64,000 nt of DNA from Chthoniobacter flavus Ellin428 (GCF_000173075.1 NZ_ABVL01000011.1:1-64000), one strand, 5' to 3'; counted from the stretch's first letter, positions 35,755-44,744 are shown. Notes: a model not told the origin generated them from the sequence alone. Numbers and translations: made by a program.

Positions 35755-36180
35755 TCAGGCGTGCTGGCCGGGGACCATGACCATCCAATTCACGCCGAAG
35801 CGGTCGCGCAACATACCGAACGCGGGAGAGAAGAAGGTCTTGGTCAGCGGCATGCTGGGCTCGCCACCGGCGCTGAGCGCATCGTAAATGCGCTTCGCTT
35901 CCGCTTCGTTCGAAAGCGTGAGGGCCAGCGAAAAGCCGTCGAACTTCTTTTCGTCGCCACAGCCGTCGGACATGAGGATCTGATTGTTCCCGAATTTGAT
36001 GTTGGCGTGCATGATCTTCTTGTCCCAGTTGGGCGGCAACGGCATCTGGCTGGGCTCGGGGCTGTCGCTATAGCGCATCATCATCACGACTTCGGCATGG
36101 AGTGCGCCGCGATAGAATTCGATGGCTTCCTCGGTGCGTCCGCCGAAGAACAGATAGGGTTGAAGGGAGGTGTCGGACAT
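35755..36180 (-). CDS. VOC-family protein, PhnB-like
   Basis: 141 residues from ATG 36180. Glyoxalase/bleomycin-resistance fold: QPYLFFGGRTEEAIEFYRGA, a central GNNQILMSDG strand, then TFFSPAFGMLRDRFGVNWMV at the C-terminus, as in the PhnB/'3-demethylubiquinone methyltransferase-like' group. Metal-binding residues are not conserved enough to assign a reaction. A reading to 36435 is longer but begins in unrelated sequence. Last of five small minus-strand genes (38359-35755). Confidence 0.88.
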   Translation of the reverse strand: MSDTSLQPYLFFGGRTEEAIEFYRGALHAEVVMMMRYSDSPEPSQMPLPPNWDKKIMHANIKFGNNQILMSDGCGDEKKFDGFSLALTLSNEAEAKRIYDALSAGGEPSMPLTKTFFSPAFGMLRDRFGVNWMVMVPGQHA

Positions 36181-36320
36181 GGTGGTGAACCTTTCGTTTG
36201 GTTTGGTGATTTGGATTCGTCGGCGTCGCGGATTTGTTCGTGGCAATCCACGCGCCGACAAACCAATGACGTTTGGCCCAGCCGCTCCAGGACAGCCAGT
36301 TTCAATTTGGTGAACTTTTT

Positions 36321-36923
36321 TCAGCCGGCCCTGGCGGCCACCTGGGCCTCCAACTCCGCGAGACGGGCTTTGAGAGGTGCGATCCGTTGTTCGATCTCCG
36401 CCTCGGTGTAGCGCGGGGTGATGTATTGCGGGCAATTCCAGTCGTAGCTCACGGCGTGGACGAGAAAAAGGCGTTCGATGCGGTGGCGCAGCTCCGGCGT
36501 GGGGCTGAGTTGGTCGGCGAGTTCGGGATGCTCGCGGGCGTCGAGGACGCGGGCGTGGCCGAGAATCTTGAGCCGTTCGCGCCCCGGGTAATCCATGAGG
36601 AAAAGCGCGACGCGATCGTCGCCTTCGACATTGCCGGTGCTGAGGAGTTGGCGGTTGCCCTTGAAATCGGCGAAGCCGAGCAAGTTCGGCCCGAGAACTT
36701 TCAGGAAACCCGCCGGGCCGCCGCGATGCTGGATGTACGGCCAGCCGTCGGCATTGTTGGTGGCCATATAAAAGCTGTCGCGCGTGGCGATGAAGCTGAG
36801 TTCCTCCTCGGTCAGGGCATCACGCTCGGGCGCGTCGGCCATGACGAAGTGCCGGCCGAAGTAGCGATCCTGTGCGGCCTGTACGGCGGGCGTGAGGGCC
36901 ATTTGCATGAACTTGGCGGCCAT
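36321..36923 (-). CDS. Pyridoxamine 5'-phosphate oxidase-like flavin protein
   Basis: 200 residues. Split-barrel FMN-binding family: ATRDSFYMATNNADGWPYIQ and HRGGPAGFLKVLGP, then DDRVALFLMDYPGRERLKIL. These segments match the PNPOx-like clan of general stress or deazaflavin proteins (e.g. MSMEG-type). The C-terminus is a helical tail with ~30 residues of Ala/Glu/Arg. A start at 36908 (MQMALT) is also possible. Sits between VOC and DUF1348 genes. Confidence 0.85.
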   Translation of the reverse strand: MAAKFMQMALTPAVQAAQDRYFGRHFVMADAPERDALTEEELSFIATRDSFYMATNNADGWPYIQHRGGPAGFLKVLGPNLLGFADFKGNRQLLSTGNVEGDDRVALFLMDYPGRERLKILGHARVLDAREHPELADQLSPTPELRHRIERLFLVHAVSYDWNCPQYITPRYTEAEIEQRIAPLKARLAELEAQVAARAG

Positions 36924-37004
36924 GCGGAGGAAGTGGATGGTTGATAGTGGATAGTTGATAGCCGTCGCGGGTTTGCAGCATGGGTGCGCAAACGAGGGCG
37001 GAGA

Positions 37005-37430
37005 TCACCGGCGTTCCCAGTGGAACTTTCGTTCTGCTTCGGAAATCGGCTGGTCGTTGATGCTGGCGAAGCGGCGCGCCATGTAACCCTGCGCGTCGAA
37101 TTCCCAATTCTCGTTGCCGTGGCTGCGCCACCACTGGCCCGCGGCGTCGTGCCACTCATACTCGAAGCGCACGGCGATGCGATTTTCGGTGAAAGCCCAC
37201 AGCGTTTTGCGCAGGCGATAGTCCTGCTCCTTCACCCATTTGCGCCGCAGAAAGGCGACGACTTCCTCCCGACCGTGGAGAAACTCGCCGCGGTTGCGCC
37301 ATTCGGTATCGGGTGAATAACCGCCGGCGACGCGCTCGGGATCGCGAGAGTTCCAGGCGTCCTCGGCCATCTGCACTTTTTGCCGGGCAGTCTCGAGAGT
37401 GAAAGGTGGGAGCGGCAGGCGGGGAGTCAT
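37005..37430 (-). CDS. DUF1348 (NTF2-like) protein
   Basis: 141 residues from ATG 37430; an upstream ATG at 37466 adds 12 residues that are not typical. [61 protein letters not shown] and [20 protein letters not shown] are conserved blocks of the DUF1348 family, a cone-shaped NTF2-like fold of unknown activity. It lies in the run of small soluble enzymes. Confidence 0.88.
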   Translation of the reverse strand: MTPRLPLPPFTLETARQKVQMAEDAWNSRDPERVAGGYSPDTEWRNRGEFLHGREEVVAFLRRKWVKEQDYRLRKTLWAFTENRIAVRFEYEWHDAAGQWWRSHGNENWEFDAQGYMARRFASINDQPISEAERKFHWERR

Positions 37431-37566
37431 GGCGAAGGTTTCTGGTTTCTGGTCCGCGGCAGTCATAATGCGCCACGCGCCCGCCCCGGCGTTTGGGTTT
37501 CACCGGAGCGGAGCGTCATGGGCTGTTGGGTGCGGGTGTTGGTGTTGAGGTGTTGGAGGCGGATGC

Positions 37567-38130
37567 TTAGACCGTCGCGAGCGTCGGTTCGAGTTCGCCG
37601 GGTTTCACTTCCGGAAAATCCAACACGGTGCGGGCGACTTCGTTGGTGTAATTGGTCAGGGTGTTCAGCGCGACGTGCTGGATGATCTCGACGATCTCCG
37701 CGTCGTTCAGTCCAGCGCTGCGGGCGTTCTGCAAATCGGCGTCGGCGATGTGGCCGCGCTGCAGCGCGACGGCGCGGGCCAGTTTCAGCGCGGCGTCGAA
37801 TTTATCGTCCGCCGAGGTCGACCGGCGCGCGGCGAGAACGTCTTCCTTACTCAGGCCAGCTTTGCCCGCGCTCAAAGTGTGGGCGCTCAGACAGTAACCG
37901 CAGCCGTTGATTTCGCCGACCGCCAGCGCGATCGATTCACGCAATTTCAAGGGCAGCGAGCCACGCATCAGCGCGCTGCTGAAATTCATGTAAGCTTCAA
38001 GGGCTGCCGGAGAATTAGCGAAGACCCGCATGAGGTTCGGCACTTTGCCGAGACGGGCCTCGACCGCGCCGAAGAGCTCCTGCGTTTTGCCTGTGGCCTG
38101 GGCAGGGTCGACTTGATGGAGACGATTCAT
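37567..38130 (-). CDS. Carboxymuconolactone decarboxylase/AhpD-like peroxidase-related enzyme
   Basis: 187 residues from ATG 38130. LRESIALAVGEINGCGYCLSAH carries the CxxC...H redox centre (C-G-Y-C) of AhpD-type alkylhydroperoxide reductases. Length and the FDAALKLARAVALQRGHI block match the 'peroxidase-related' subgroup of ~180 residues. Together with the neighbouring PNPOx-like and VOC genes it suggests a detoxification or oxidative-stress set (inference). The small membrane protein gene upstream ends 1 bp before its start. Confidence 0.9.
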   Translation of the reverse strand: MNRLHQVDPAQATGKTQELFGAVEARLGKVPNLMRVFANSPAALEAYMNFSSALMRGSLPLKLRESIALAVGEINGCGYCLSAHTLSAGKAGLSKEDVLAARRSTSADDKFDAALKLARAVALQRGHIADADLQNARSAGLNDAEIVEIIQHVALNTLTNYTNEVARTVLDFPEVKPGELEPTLATV

Positions 38131-38131
38131 G

Positions 38132-38359
38132 TCAGTGCAAAAGAAAAGCCAGCGCCCCGGTGATCGCCACGGCATGCAACCAGACGGTGATGATCTGCAC
38201 CTTGGTATAGGCGCGACCGCTGGCCGTCTCGCTGGGGATATTCGGGTCAGGCCCAAAGAAGCGGTTGAAATTCGCAATCAGATACCCCCCGAGAAGGAGG
38301 GTGCCGATGAAGATGGCGAAGAAGACGATCTGAATGATGTGGCCGGGGTCGTTTTCCAT
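38132..38359 (-). CDS. Small membrane protein, unknown
   Basis: 75 residues from ATG 38359. Two hydrophobic segments: IIQIVFFAIFIGTLLLGGYLI near the N-terminus and VWLHAVAITGALAFLLH at the C-terminus, joined by a polar loop NRFFGPDPNIPSETASG. No family recognised. Its stop lies 1 bp before the AhpD-like start, so they are co-transcribed. First gene of the minus-strand set, facing the divergent sigma-54 regulator. Confidence 0.65.
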   Translation of the reverse strand: MENDPGHIIQIVFFAIFIGTLLLGGYLIANFNRFFGPDPNIPSETASGRAYTKVQIITVWLHAVAITGALAFLLH

Positions 38360-38398
38360 GGAAAGGGGCGGATGGTTTGGTTTCGGACTGCCCCTTAT

Positions 38399-38420
38399 AT
38401 ACACAGGAGGCGTGCCAATC
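38399..38420 (-). promoter_or_regulatory. Candidate sigma-54 promoter for the small-gene operon
   Basis: On the minus strand TTGGCACGCCTCCTGTGTAT has a perfect -24 block (TTGGCACG) and, 10 nt after GG, GT where the consensus has GC. The predicted start would be ~30 nt upstream of ATG 38359. It faces a divergent gene for a sigma-54 activator. The imperfect -12 element makes it a weak candidate. Confidence 0.35.
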
Positions 38421-38431
38421 GGCTCGGAGGG

Positions 38432-38458
38432 CCTATTTACAGAGAAAAACAGGCCCTA
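38432..38458. promoter_or_regulatory. Inverted repeat in the divergent promoter region
   Basis: AGGGCCT and AGGCCCT are inverted copies separated by about 16 nt between 38427 and 38458, next to the candidate sigma-54 promoter and upstream of the activator gene. Such a site is where an NtrC-like activator could bind. Spacing is longer than a classic dimer site, so the assignment is weak. Confidence 0.25.
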
Positions 38459-38544
38459 ATTTGCCCGACAAAGTGCACTACGATATTTAGTAATGAACGA
38501 CTTTTCGTTGCGCCCGCTACGAGTCTTCGTATGCTCGTGGCCTT

Positions 38545-40149
38545 GTGAATTGCGTCGATTTTCCACGCGTCATGGTCTCCATGGCCGAAGGTCGCACCTT
38601 GCCTGACGTGCTCCGGTCGGTCGTCAGCGGCATCGCGGCGTGCAAGAACGTCGTCCTCGCCCGCATCTGGCTGGTCGAGATGGGCGATCTCTGCGCCACG
38701 TGTCGTTTCCGCGAAGAGTGCCCTGACCAATCGCGCTGCCTTCACCTCGTATCCAGCGCCGGCAATTCCTCCGATCTCAATCGAGATTTCACCCGCATCG
38801 ATGGCGCCTTCCGCCGCTTCCCGCTCGGCGAGCGCAAAGTGGGGCGCGTGGCGGCGAGCGGCCAGCCGATGCTCCTGCCCGGCGTCCGCGGCGATGAAGA
38901 ATGGATCGCGGACCGCGAATGGTTCGCCCACGAAGGCATCCGCACCTTTGCCGCGCAACCGCTCGTTTTCCGCGGCGAAACGCTCGGTGTGCTGGCCATC
39001 TTCGACCGCGCCGTGCTCGGGCCGCCGGATTTCGAATGGCTGCGCATCTTCGCCGACCACGCCGCGGTGAGCATCGCCAACGCGAATGCCTTCGAAGAGA
39101 TCGAATTTCTCAAGCAACGGCTGGAAGAGGAAAACATTTACCTGCGTGAGGAAGTCAGCGCGGTGAATGGCTCCGGCGACATCGTCGGCGGCAGCGCCGT
39201 CGTGCGCAAGATCCTGCAACAGATCGACCTCGTGGCGCCGACCGATGCCACGGTCCTCATCACTGGCGAGAGCGGCACCGGCAAGGAACTCGTCGCCCGC
39301 GCCATTCACGAGCGCAGCCCGCGGCGCGACCGCCCCATGGTGAAAGTGAATTGCGGCGCCGTGCCCGAGCCGTTGTTCGAGAGCGAATTTTTCGGCCACA
39401 TGAAAGGCGCTTTCACCGGCGCGATGCGCGACAAGCCTGGCCGTTTCGAACTGGCCAATGGCGGCACGCTTTTCCTCGATGAAATCGGCGAGGTGCCGCT
39501 GACCATGCAGGCCAAGCTCCTGCGCGTGTTGCAGGAGCAGGAGATCGAACGCGTGGGCGACACCCGTACCCGCAAGGTCAACGTGCGCATCATCGCCGCG
39601 ACGAATCGCGACCTGAAACAGGAAGTCGCCGCCGGCCGCTTCCGGCAGGACCTTTTCTATCGGCTGAGCGTTTTCCCGATCGACAATCCGCCGCTCCGTG
39701 AGCGCAGCGAAGATCTGCCACTGCTCGCCGAGCATTTCGTCAAAGCGGCCGCGCGCCGCCTCAATGCCCGCGCGCCAAAAATCTCCGCGCCCATGCTACG
39801 AATGCTCTCATCGCATTCGTGGCCGGGCAATGTGCGCGAACTGCAAAACGTGATGGAACGTGCGGTGATCCTCAGCCAGGGCGGCCCGCTGCAGTTCGAG
39901 AATCTCGGCGCTGCTTTCGGGCCATCCGCGGCGACCGCTCCCGCAGAAAATGTTCCTCTTTTATCGCCTTCCGGTGTCGTCACGCGCGCGGAAATCAAAC
40001 AGCGGGAAGCGCAAAACATCAGCGCCGCCCTGCAGCAGACCGCGGGCAAGATTTTTGGCCCCGGCGGCGCCGCGGAATTGCTCGGCATGAAGCCGACCAC
40101 CCTCGCCTCGCGGATCAAGGCGCTGGGGATCAAGGCGCAGAAGGATTGA
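38545..40149 (+). CDS. Sigma-54-dependent transcriptional activator with Cys-containing GAF domain
   Basis: 534 residues from a GTG start. N-terminal GAF-like sensor (to about residue 190) containing C50-x2-C53-x5-C59-x5-C65 (LCATCRFREECPDQSRCLHL), which could bind a metal or Fe-S cluster. The central AAA+ domain has Walker A GESGTGKE at 241-248, the sigma-54 contact loop GAFTGA at 288-293, and the sensor-like LRVLQEQEIERVG. The C-terminal Fis-type HTH follows QNISAALQQTAGK and ends GMKPTTLASRIKALGI. Activates sigma-54 promoters in response to a signal sensed by GAF. The divergent operon is its nearest candidate target. Confidence 0.9.
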   Translation: MNCVDFPRVMVSMAEGRTLPDVLRSVVSGIAACKNVVLARIWLVEMGDLCATCRFREECPDQSRCLHLVSSAGNSSDLNRDFTRIDGAFRRFPLGERKVGRVAASGQPMLLPGVRGDEEWIADREWFAHEGIRTFAAQPLVFRGETLGVLAIFDRAVLGPPDFEWLRIFADHAAVSIANANAFEEIEFLKQRLEEENIYLREEVSAVNGSGDIVGGSAVVRKILQQIDLVAPTDATVLITGESGTGKELVARAIHERSPRRDRPMVKVNCGAVPEPLFESEFFGHMKGAFTGAMRDKPGRFELANGGTLFLDEIGEVPLTMQAKLLRVLQEQEIERVGDTRTRKVNVRIIAATNRDLKQEVAAGRFRQDLFYRLSVFPIDNPPLRERSEDLPLLAEHFVKAAARRLNARAPKISAPMLRMLSSHSWPGNVRELQNVMERAVILSQGGPLQFENLGAAFGPSAATAPAENVPLLSPSGVVTRAEIKQREAQNISAALQQTAGKIFGPGGAAELLGMKPTTLASRIKALGIKAQKD

Positions 40150-40165
40150 TTGGCTGCTTTTGGAA

Positions 40166-40855
40166 ATGGCATACGCCGTCGTTCTCCTCGCGTTGGCCGC
40201 AGCGCTAATCACGTTGGGCATCACGTGGGCAGGCGTCGGCGGCGTTTTGCTGATCTGGCTTGCCGCCAATTTTCTATTGCTCGGAATCGCTCATGTGCGC
40301 CGGGCTCACCGACTCTTCGGAAAGCGATCCGACGGCACATTGCCTTGGTGGAGCTGGGTCGCTTTTCTGCCAATGCATCTCTCAAACCTCGCGGTCTGGC
40401 ATCTTTACCGGCTCGCTAATTCCGAGCCGGTGATCAACGAAATCTGTCATGAGGTGAGCATCGGCCGCCGGTTGTTGAGCCACGAGTTATCCCGCGGTTT
40501 TGCGAATTATGTAGACCTGACCGCGGAATTCGCCGAACCGCGCGCTCTGCGCAAAGCCCAGGGTTATTACTCTTTTCCCATCCTCGACGGGACGGCTCCG
40601 TCGCTCCAGCGATTGAAGGAAGCTCTCTCCAGCCTGGCACCGGGAAAGACCTTCGTGCATTGCGCGCAAGGGCACGGACGGAGCGGTCTCTTTGCTGTGG
40701 CCTATCTGCTTTCCACCGGCCGTATTACCTCCATCGAGGCTGGCTTGAAACTGCTGGCGGAGACGCGCCCGGCCGTTCGTCTCAACGAGGCGCAAATGGA
40801 ATGCCTTCGGTCGTACACCCAACTTGGGGGTGTCGGCAGCGCGCGACAGAAATAG
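40166..40855 (+). CDS. Membrane-anchored dual-specificity phosphatase-like protein
   Basis: 229 residues from ATG 40166 (a TTG 6 bp earlier is less likely). Two N-terminal hydrophobic segments (YAVVLLALAAALITLGITWA; VLLIWLAANFLLLGIAHV) anchor a cytoplasmic catalytic domain. VHCAQGHGRSGLFAVAYLL carries the HCx5R protein tyrosine/dual-specificity phosphatase signature (His 165, Cys 166, Arg 172), preceded by a possible general acid in YVDLTAEFAE. Similar architecture occurs in bacterial proteins near lipid or sugar-phosphate pathways. It follows the regulator by 16 bp, so may be co-transcribed. Confidence 0.85.
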   Translation: MAYAVVLLALAAALITLGITWAGVGGVLLIWLAANFLLLGIAHVRRAHRLFGKRSDGTLPWWSWVAFLPMHLSNLAVWHLYRLANSEPVINEICHEVSIGRRLLSHELSRGFANYVDLTAEFAEPRALRKAQGYYSFPILDGTAPSLQRLKEALSSLAPGKTFVHCAQGHGRSGLFAVAYLLSTGRITSIEAGLKLLAETRPAVRLNEAQMECLRSYTQLGGVGSARQK

Positions 40856-40946
40856 CATTCGTCAAATTTCTGCCAGCCAGAGCATATTCCGCCTGCGAAC
40901 CATCACGTTCGCCCATACCTCCTTAAACAAACCCAACTCCATACTC

Positions 40947-41429
40947 ATGCGTACCTATATCGCCGCCCTGGCTCTCATCCTTATCGGCTCCGCCGCTTTC
41001 GCCGAGGACAAGGACATCACCGTCACCGCGGGTGATGCTTCGTTGAAAGTCACCGTCCCGAAAGAGACCGAAGTTACCAAGAAAGCCGGCCGCACCATTC
41101 TCCACGGGAACAAGTGGTGGATCTATGTGTGGGAAGTCACCGGCGCCAAGACGGTGGCCGAGGCCGTGCCGAATGCCGCGAAAATCATCAAGAGCGAGTT
41201 CGTGGAATTCGTTCCTGGCGAGACGAAAGACATCAAGGTCGCCGGTCATGACGCCAAGCATCTCATCGGCAAGGGCGCTGAGGCTGACGACAACGATCCC
41301 GGCAGTGCCGACGTGGTCATCTTTACCGATGGCAAGCATGTCTTCGCCGCCTGCGTGCATGGCGAGAAAGACGAAGCCGCGAAAGAGCGCCCTGAATTGC
41401 TGAAGGTGCTCAAGTCGGTCAAGCCGTAA
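40947..41429 (+). CDS. Small exported protein, unknown
   Basis: 160 residues from ATG 40947. Signal peptide IAALALILIGSAAFA, then a mainly beta protein: ITVTAGDASLKVTVPKETEV, NKWWIYVWEVTGAK, then DVVIFTDGKHVFAACVHGE. No family recognised. It stands alone on the strand, and a rho-independent terminator follows 55 bp after the stop, so it is probably a single transcription unit. Confidence 0.72.
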   Translation: MRTYIAALALILIGSAAFAEDKDITVTAGDASLKVTVPKETEVTKKAGRTILHGNKWWIYVWEVTGAKTVAEAVPNAAKIIKSEFVEFVPGETKDIKVAGHDAKHLIGKGAEADDNDPGSADVVIFTDGKHVFAACVHGEKDEAAKERPELLKVLKSVKP

Positions 41430-41483
41430 GGCGCATCAAGCGGCAGCGGCGCCGTCCCCGGCCTCGGTCACTCCTGCATTTCC

Positions 41484-41526
41484 AAGATGGCGGTCCCGCG
41501 CAAGTGGGGCCGCCATCTTTTTTTTC
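41484..41526 (+). terminator. Rho-independent terminator
   Basis: AAGATGGCGGTCC (41484-41496) pairs with GGGGCCGCCATCTT (41506-41519; one bulge), followed by a run of eight T (41518-41525). It ends the transcript of the small exported protein gene. Confidence 0.88.
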
Positions 41527-41548
41527 CGCGTGGCCGAAGGGCATGATG

Positions 41549-41602
41549 GCAGCGGCATCCTGCCGCTGATCGTCCCAAGCCAACGGCAGGATGCCGCTGT
41601 CA
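41549..41602. repeat. Palindrome (AGCGGCATCCTGCCG type)
   Basis: GGCAGCGGCATCCTGCCGCTG (given as GGCAGCGGCATCC and TGCCGCTG; 41548-41568) and CAACGGCAGGATGCCGCTGT (41581-41600) are inverted repeats with one or two mismatches. Motifs of this type are frequent between genes in Verrucomicrobia (recollection). It lies between a terminator and the sulfatase stop. Confidence 0.65.
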
Positions 41603-41617
41603 CATTGAAAACTGCTC

Positions 41618-43198
41618 CTATTTTCCCGGCGCAAGGCCGAGCGTGTCGGCGTAACTTGCGTCCGTCCGATGCAATTCCTCGAGCAACACCGCACGGAGCT
41701 TTTCCAACCGTTCTTTTTGCTCCGGCGTGGCGGCGAGGTTGGTCAATTCCTCCGGATCCTTTCGCAGATCATACAGTTCCTCAATCTCCCCGGCGCGCAG
41801 ATAGTGGATGTATTTCCAGCCATCCTGCACCACGGCATCGTACCACGGTACATGCTGGTGCTCAGCTTTCTGCGGCTTGTTGCGCAGGATCTTGCCCACG
41901 TCCTTGCCATAAGTTTCACCAGTATGCTCGTAGAGGCAGGGATACGGCCAGGCCATGGCCGGATCGCGCAGCAGCGGCGTGATATCGCGGCCGTGCATTT
42001 TCCACGGCTGCTCCAATCCCGCGAAAGCAAAGAAGGTCGTGATGAGGTCCACACTGCTCACCACCTGCGGACACACTTTGCCCGTGGCCACCGTGCCCGG
42101 CATGGAAACGATAAACGGTGAGCGGTAATTTGCATCGTAAGGGGCGACCTTCATCCGGCAACCGTGCTCACCCATGGCAAAACCCTGGTCCGCAGAATAA
42201 ACGACGAGCGTATTCTCGAGCTGGCCGGTCTCGCGGAGCGCCGCGATCAGCTGGCCGACGCCGTCATCCACCACGGGCACACATTCGTTCACCTGCCGCA
42301 CCCAATCCTCGAATCCCTTCTTCTGTTTGCCGGGCTTGCCCGCGCCTTGTACACTGCCGGCCTTGCCGTCTTCGCTGGCTTCGCCACCGCCCGCGGAGAA
42401 GACGATGTGTCCATCCTCCGTCCGCGCCCACGCTTGCGTCAGGTTGAGATACTCGGGCTTGCCCGGTCGCGGTGGCAGGATGTCCGCCGGCTCCGGCACG
42501 GCGGCGTCTTGGTACATTCCCTTGTTCCGCGCGGGTGGGATGGAAGGCCCGTGAATGTTCCCGTAGCAGAGCCAGAGATACCAGGGCTTCTGCGGATCAC
42601 GATGCGCGCCGCGGATGTAATCGCACGCCCACTTGTTATAGTTATCCGCGGGATAGCCCGGGATCGTTTGCTCCTCGCCGTTCGCCGCGATGATCTCGTC
42701 CTTATAGTACGCACCCGCATTTTCCGGATGCTTCGGACGATTCCAGACCATCTGGTAGTCCCAATCGCGTCCCCAGCCGGCGTCCTCGCCGGTGTGCCAC
42801 TTGCCGATCTGCGCCGTCTGGTAGCCGTGCTCCCGAAATACCTTCGGCCAGAACGGGCACTGCTGCGGATCATAGGTGCTGTCCGGATATTTCCCCGCCA
42901 TGCGCATCGACTCGATGCCGTGTGGCCAGTGCCCGGTCAGCAAGGCCGCGCGCGAAGGCATGCACCACGAGCCGAGATACGCCCCTTGGAAACGCACGCC
43001 ACTCGCCGCCAACGCATCGATATTCGGCGTCTTCACCCAGGGCCACGATTCCGGATAGCCCCCGACGGTTTTGTAGCTCTGGTCATCGGCGAGGATGAAA
43101 AGGATGTTCGGCGGCTTGTGATCCGCAGCCGAGGAAGGGGACGCGAGCGCAGCGATGAAGAGGATCGCCACGAGCCATGGGAACTGGGAGGGTTTCAT
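41618..43198 (-). CDS. Sulfatase, exported (choline-sulfatase/AtsA-like)
   Basis: 526 residues from ATG 43198 with signal peptide FPWLVAILFIAALASPSSA. NILFILADDQSYKTVGGYPE holds the metal Asp pair; GSWCMPSRAALLTGH is a C-x-P-S-R formylglycine signature; SADQGFAMGEHG carries later metal ligands. GKWHTGEDAGWGRDWDY and an acidic Gly-rich insert (FSAGGGEASEDGKAGS) are also seen. A longer upstream reading to 43471 overlaps the divergent DUF1501 gene and is rejected. It is divergent from DUF1501 (113-bp gap), so a shared regulatory region is likely. Confidence 0.93.
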   Translation of the reverse strand: MKPSQFPWLVAILFIAALASPSSAADHKPPNILFILADDQSYKTVGGYPESWPWVKTPNIDALAASGVRFQGAYLGSWCMPSRAALLTGHWPHGIESMRMAGKYPDSTYDPQQCPFWPKVFREHGYQTAQIGKWHTGEDAGWGRDWDYQMVWNRPKHPENAGAYYKDEIIAANGEEQTIPGYPADNYNKWACDYIRGAHRDPQKPWYLWLCYGNIHGPSIPPARNKGMYQDAAVPEPADILPPRPGKPEYLNLTQAWARTEDGHIVFSAGGGEASEDGKAGSVQGAGKPGKQKKGFEDWVRQVNECVPVVDDGVGQLIAALRETGQLENTLVVYSADQGFAMGEHGCRMKVAPYDANYRSPFIVSMPGTVATGKVCPQVVSSVDLITTFFAFAGLEQPWKMHGRDITPLLRDPAMAWPYPCLYEHTGETYGKDVGKILRNKPQKAEHQHVPWYDAVVQDGWKYIHYLRAGEIEELYDLRKDPEELTNLAATPEQKERLEKLRAVLLEELHRTDASYADTLGLAPGK

Positions 43199-43310
43199 GA
43201 GGCGGAGACGCCAAAATAAACCGTCAGCGGTGCGATTCGTTGCAAAGATCTCTGGGATTCTCCCTAGTGACCTCGGCCTGAATGGGTTATCCCTATGCTC
43301 CCGCACGTCC

Positions 43311-44744
43311 ATGTCTTCCCTTCCAGAAACGCCTTCCATTCTTCCGTGCTCCGGCCCGATCGGCCGTCGCGGATTTATGCGCATCGGGCTCACGGGATTT
43401 GCGACTTTGAGCTGGCCAGGCTTGCTGCGGCTTCGCGCAGAGAATGCCACCAAGTCTCCCAAGGAACGCACCGCGGTGATTCTCGTCTGGCTGCGCGGGG
43501 GATGCTCCCATCTCGATACCTACGATCCGAAACCGGATATCGGCAGCGAATATCGCGGCCCGTTCAAGACGATCTCCTCCAAGGTGCCCGGCATGCAGCT
43601 CACCGAGCTCATCCCGCTGCAGGCGAAGATCGCGGATAAATTCACCCTCGTCCGCTCGATGACCCACACCGGCGGCGGACACCCGGCCGGTTCGCTGCAG
43701 ATGCTCTCGGGCGATCCCGATTCGCGCGACAAGCCGAAGCCCGTGTTGCCCGATTGGATGACCGTGGCGAATTACCTGCGCACCAAGGGCGGCCGCAAAA
43801 ATCCGATCCCGAACTACGTTGGCGTCAATCCGATCGTCAATTACGACAGCTTCACCATCGCGGGCCCGGCCTATGTGAGCCCGGCGTATTCGCCCTTCGC
43901 GGTCCTCGGCGACCCGAGCCGGCCGGATTTCGAAGTGCCAAACATCGGCCTGTCCGATCCTTCGAAGGCGGCGCGGCTCAGCGATCGCGTGGCCCTGCGG
44001 CGCAACCTCGACACGCTCGAGCGCAGTCTCGATGACGCGGGCGAAATGCACGCGCTGGATGAGTTCGAAAAGCAGGCCATGACGCTGCTCACGAATCCGC
44101 AGACGCGCAACGCCTTCGACCTCAACAAGGAAGACGCGCGCACCCGCGACCGTTACGGGCGCCATCGCTGGGGTCAGCAATTGCTCCTGGCGCGCCGGCT
44201 CGTCGAATCGGGCGTCGAGATCATCACCAGTTGCCTCGACGGCCCGCAGTGCGGCCGTGTGGCGAATTGGGACGATCACGCGGTGAATCATCACATCTTC
44301 GACGCGCTGCGTTTCCGCATGGGGCCATTCGATCAGGCGGTCTCGGCACTCATCGAGGATGTCTATGCGCGTGGTCTCGACAAACGCGTGCTCGTGGTGG
44401 TCAGTGGAGAATTCGGCCGCACCCCGAAGATCAGCCACCAGCCGAGCTCTGGCGGCGGACAATGCAGCGGCCCGACCGGCACCGTCCAGCCGGGGCGCGA
44501 TCACTGGCCGCGCGCTTTCACCAATCTCTGGGCCGGCGGCGGCATTCAGACCGGTGGCGTGGTCGGCGCCAGCGACGCCCGCGGCGAAGACGTCGTCGAG
44601 CGCGCCTGCTCGCCCGGTGATTTCCTCTCCACGATCTATCGTCACCTCGGTATCGACTCGGACAAGGTCACGATCAAGGATTTCAACGGTCGCCCCACGC
44701 CCATCGTCAACAACGGCCGGGCGATTCCGGAGTTGATTGGATAG
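43311..44744 (+). CDS. DUF1501 Tat-exported protein
   Basis: 477 residues from ATG 43311. A twin-Arg start GRRGFMRIGLTGFATLSW is followed by VILVWLRGGCSHLDTYDPKP, LTELIPLQAKIADKFTLVRS, MTHTGGGHPAG and VVVSGEFGRTPKI..., the hallmarks of DUF1501, an alkaline-phosphatase-like exported family nearly always found with a DUF1549/DUF1553 cytochrome partner; that partner is not adjacent here. Divergent from a sulfatase, with which it shares the superfamily fold. Function unknown. Confidence 0.93.
   Translation: MSSLPETPSILPCSGPIGRRGFMRIGLTGFATLSWPGLLRLRAENATKSPKERTAVILVWLRGGCSHLDTYDPKPDIGSEYRGPFKTISSKVPGMQLTELIPLQAKIADKFTLVRSMTHTGGGHPAGSLQMLSGDPDSRDKPKPVLPDWMTVANYLRTKGGRKNPIPNYVGVNPIVNYDSFTIAGPAYVSPAYSPFAVLGDPSRPDFEVPNIGLSDPSKAARLSDRVALRRNLDTLERSLDDAGEMHALDEFEKQAMTLLTNPQTRNAFDLNKEDARTRDRYGRHRWGQQLLLARRLVESGVEIITSCLDGPQCGRVANWDDHAVNHHIFDALRFRMGPFDQAVSALIEDVYARGLDKRVLVVVSGEFGRTPKISHQPSSGGGQCSGPTGTVQPGRDHWPRAFTNLWAGGGIQTGGVVGASDARGEDVVERACSPGDFLSTIYRHLGIDSDKVTIKDFNGRPTPIVNNGRAIPELIG

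Noticed and set aside
38437-39735. Minus-strand open frame of 432 codons
   Set aside because: Antisense of the sigma-54 activator, whose AAA+ motifs are unambiguous.
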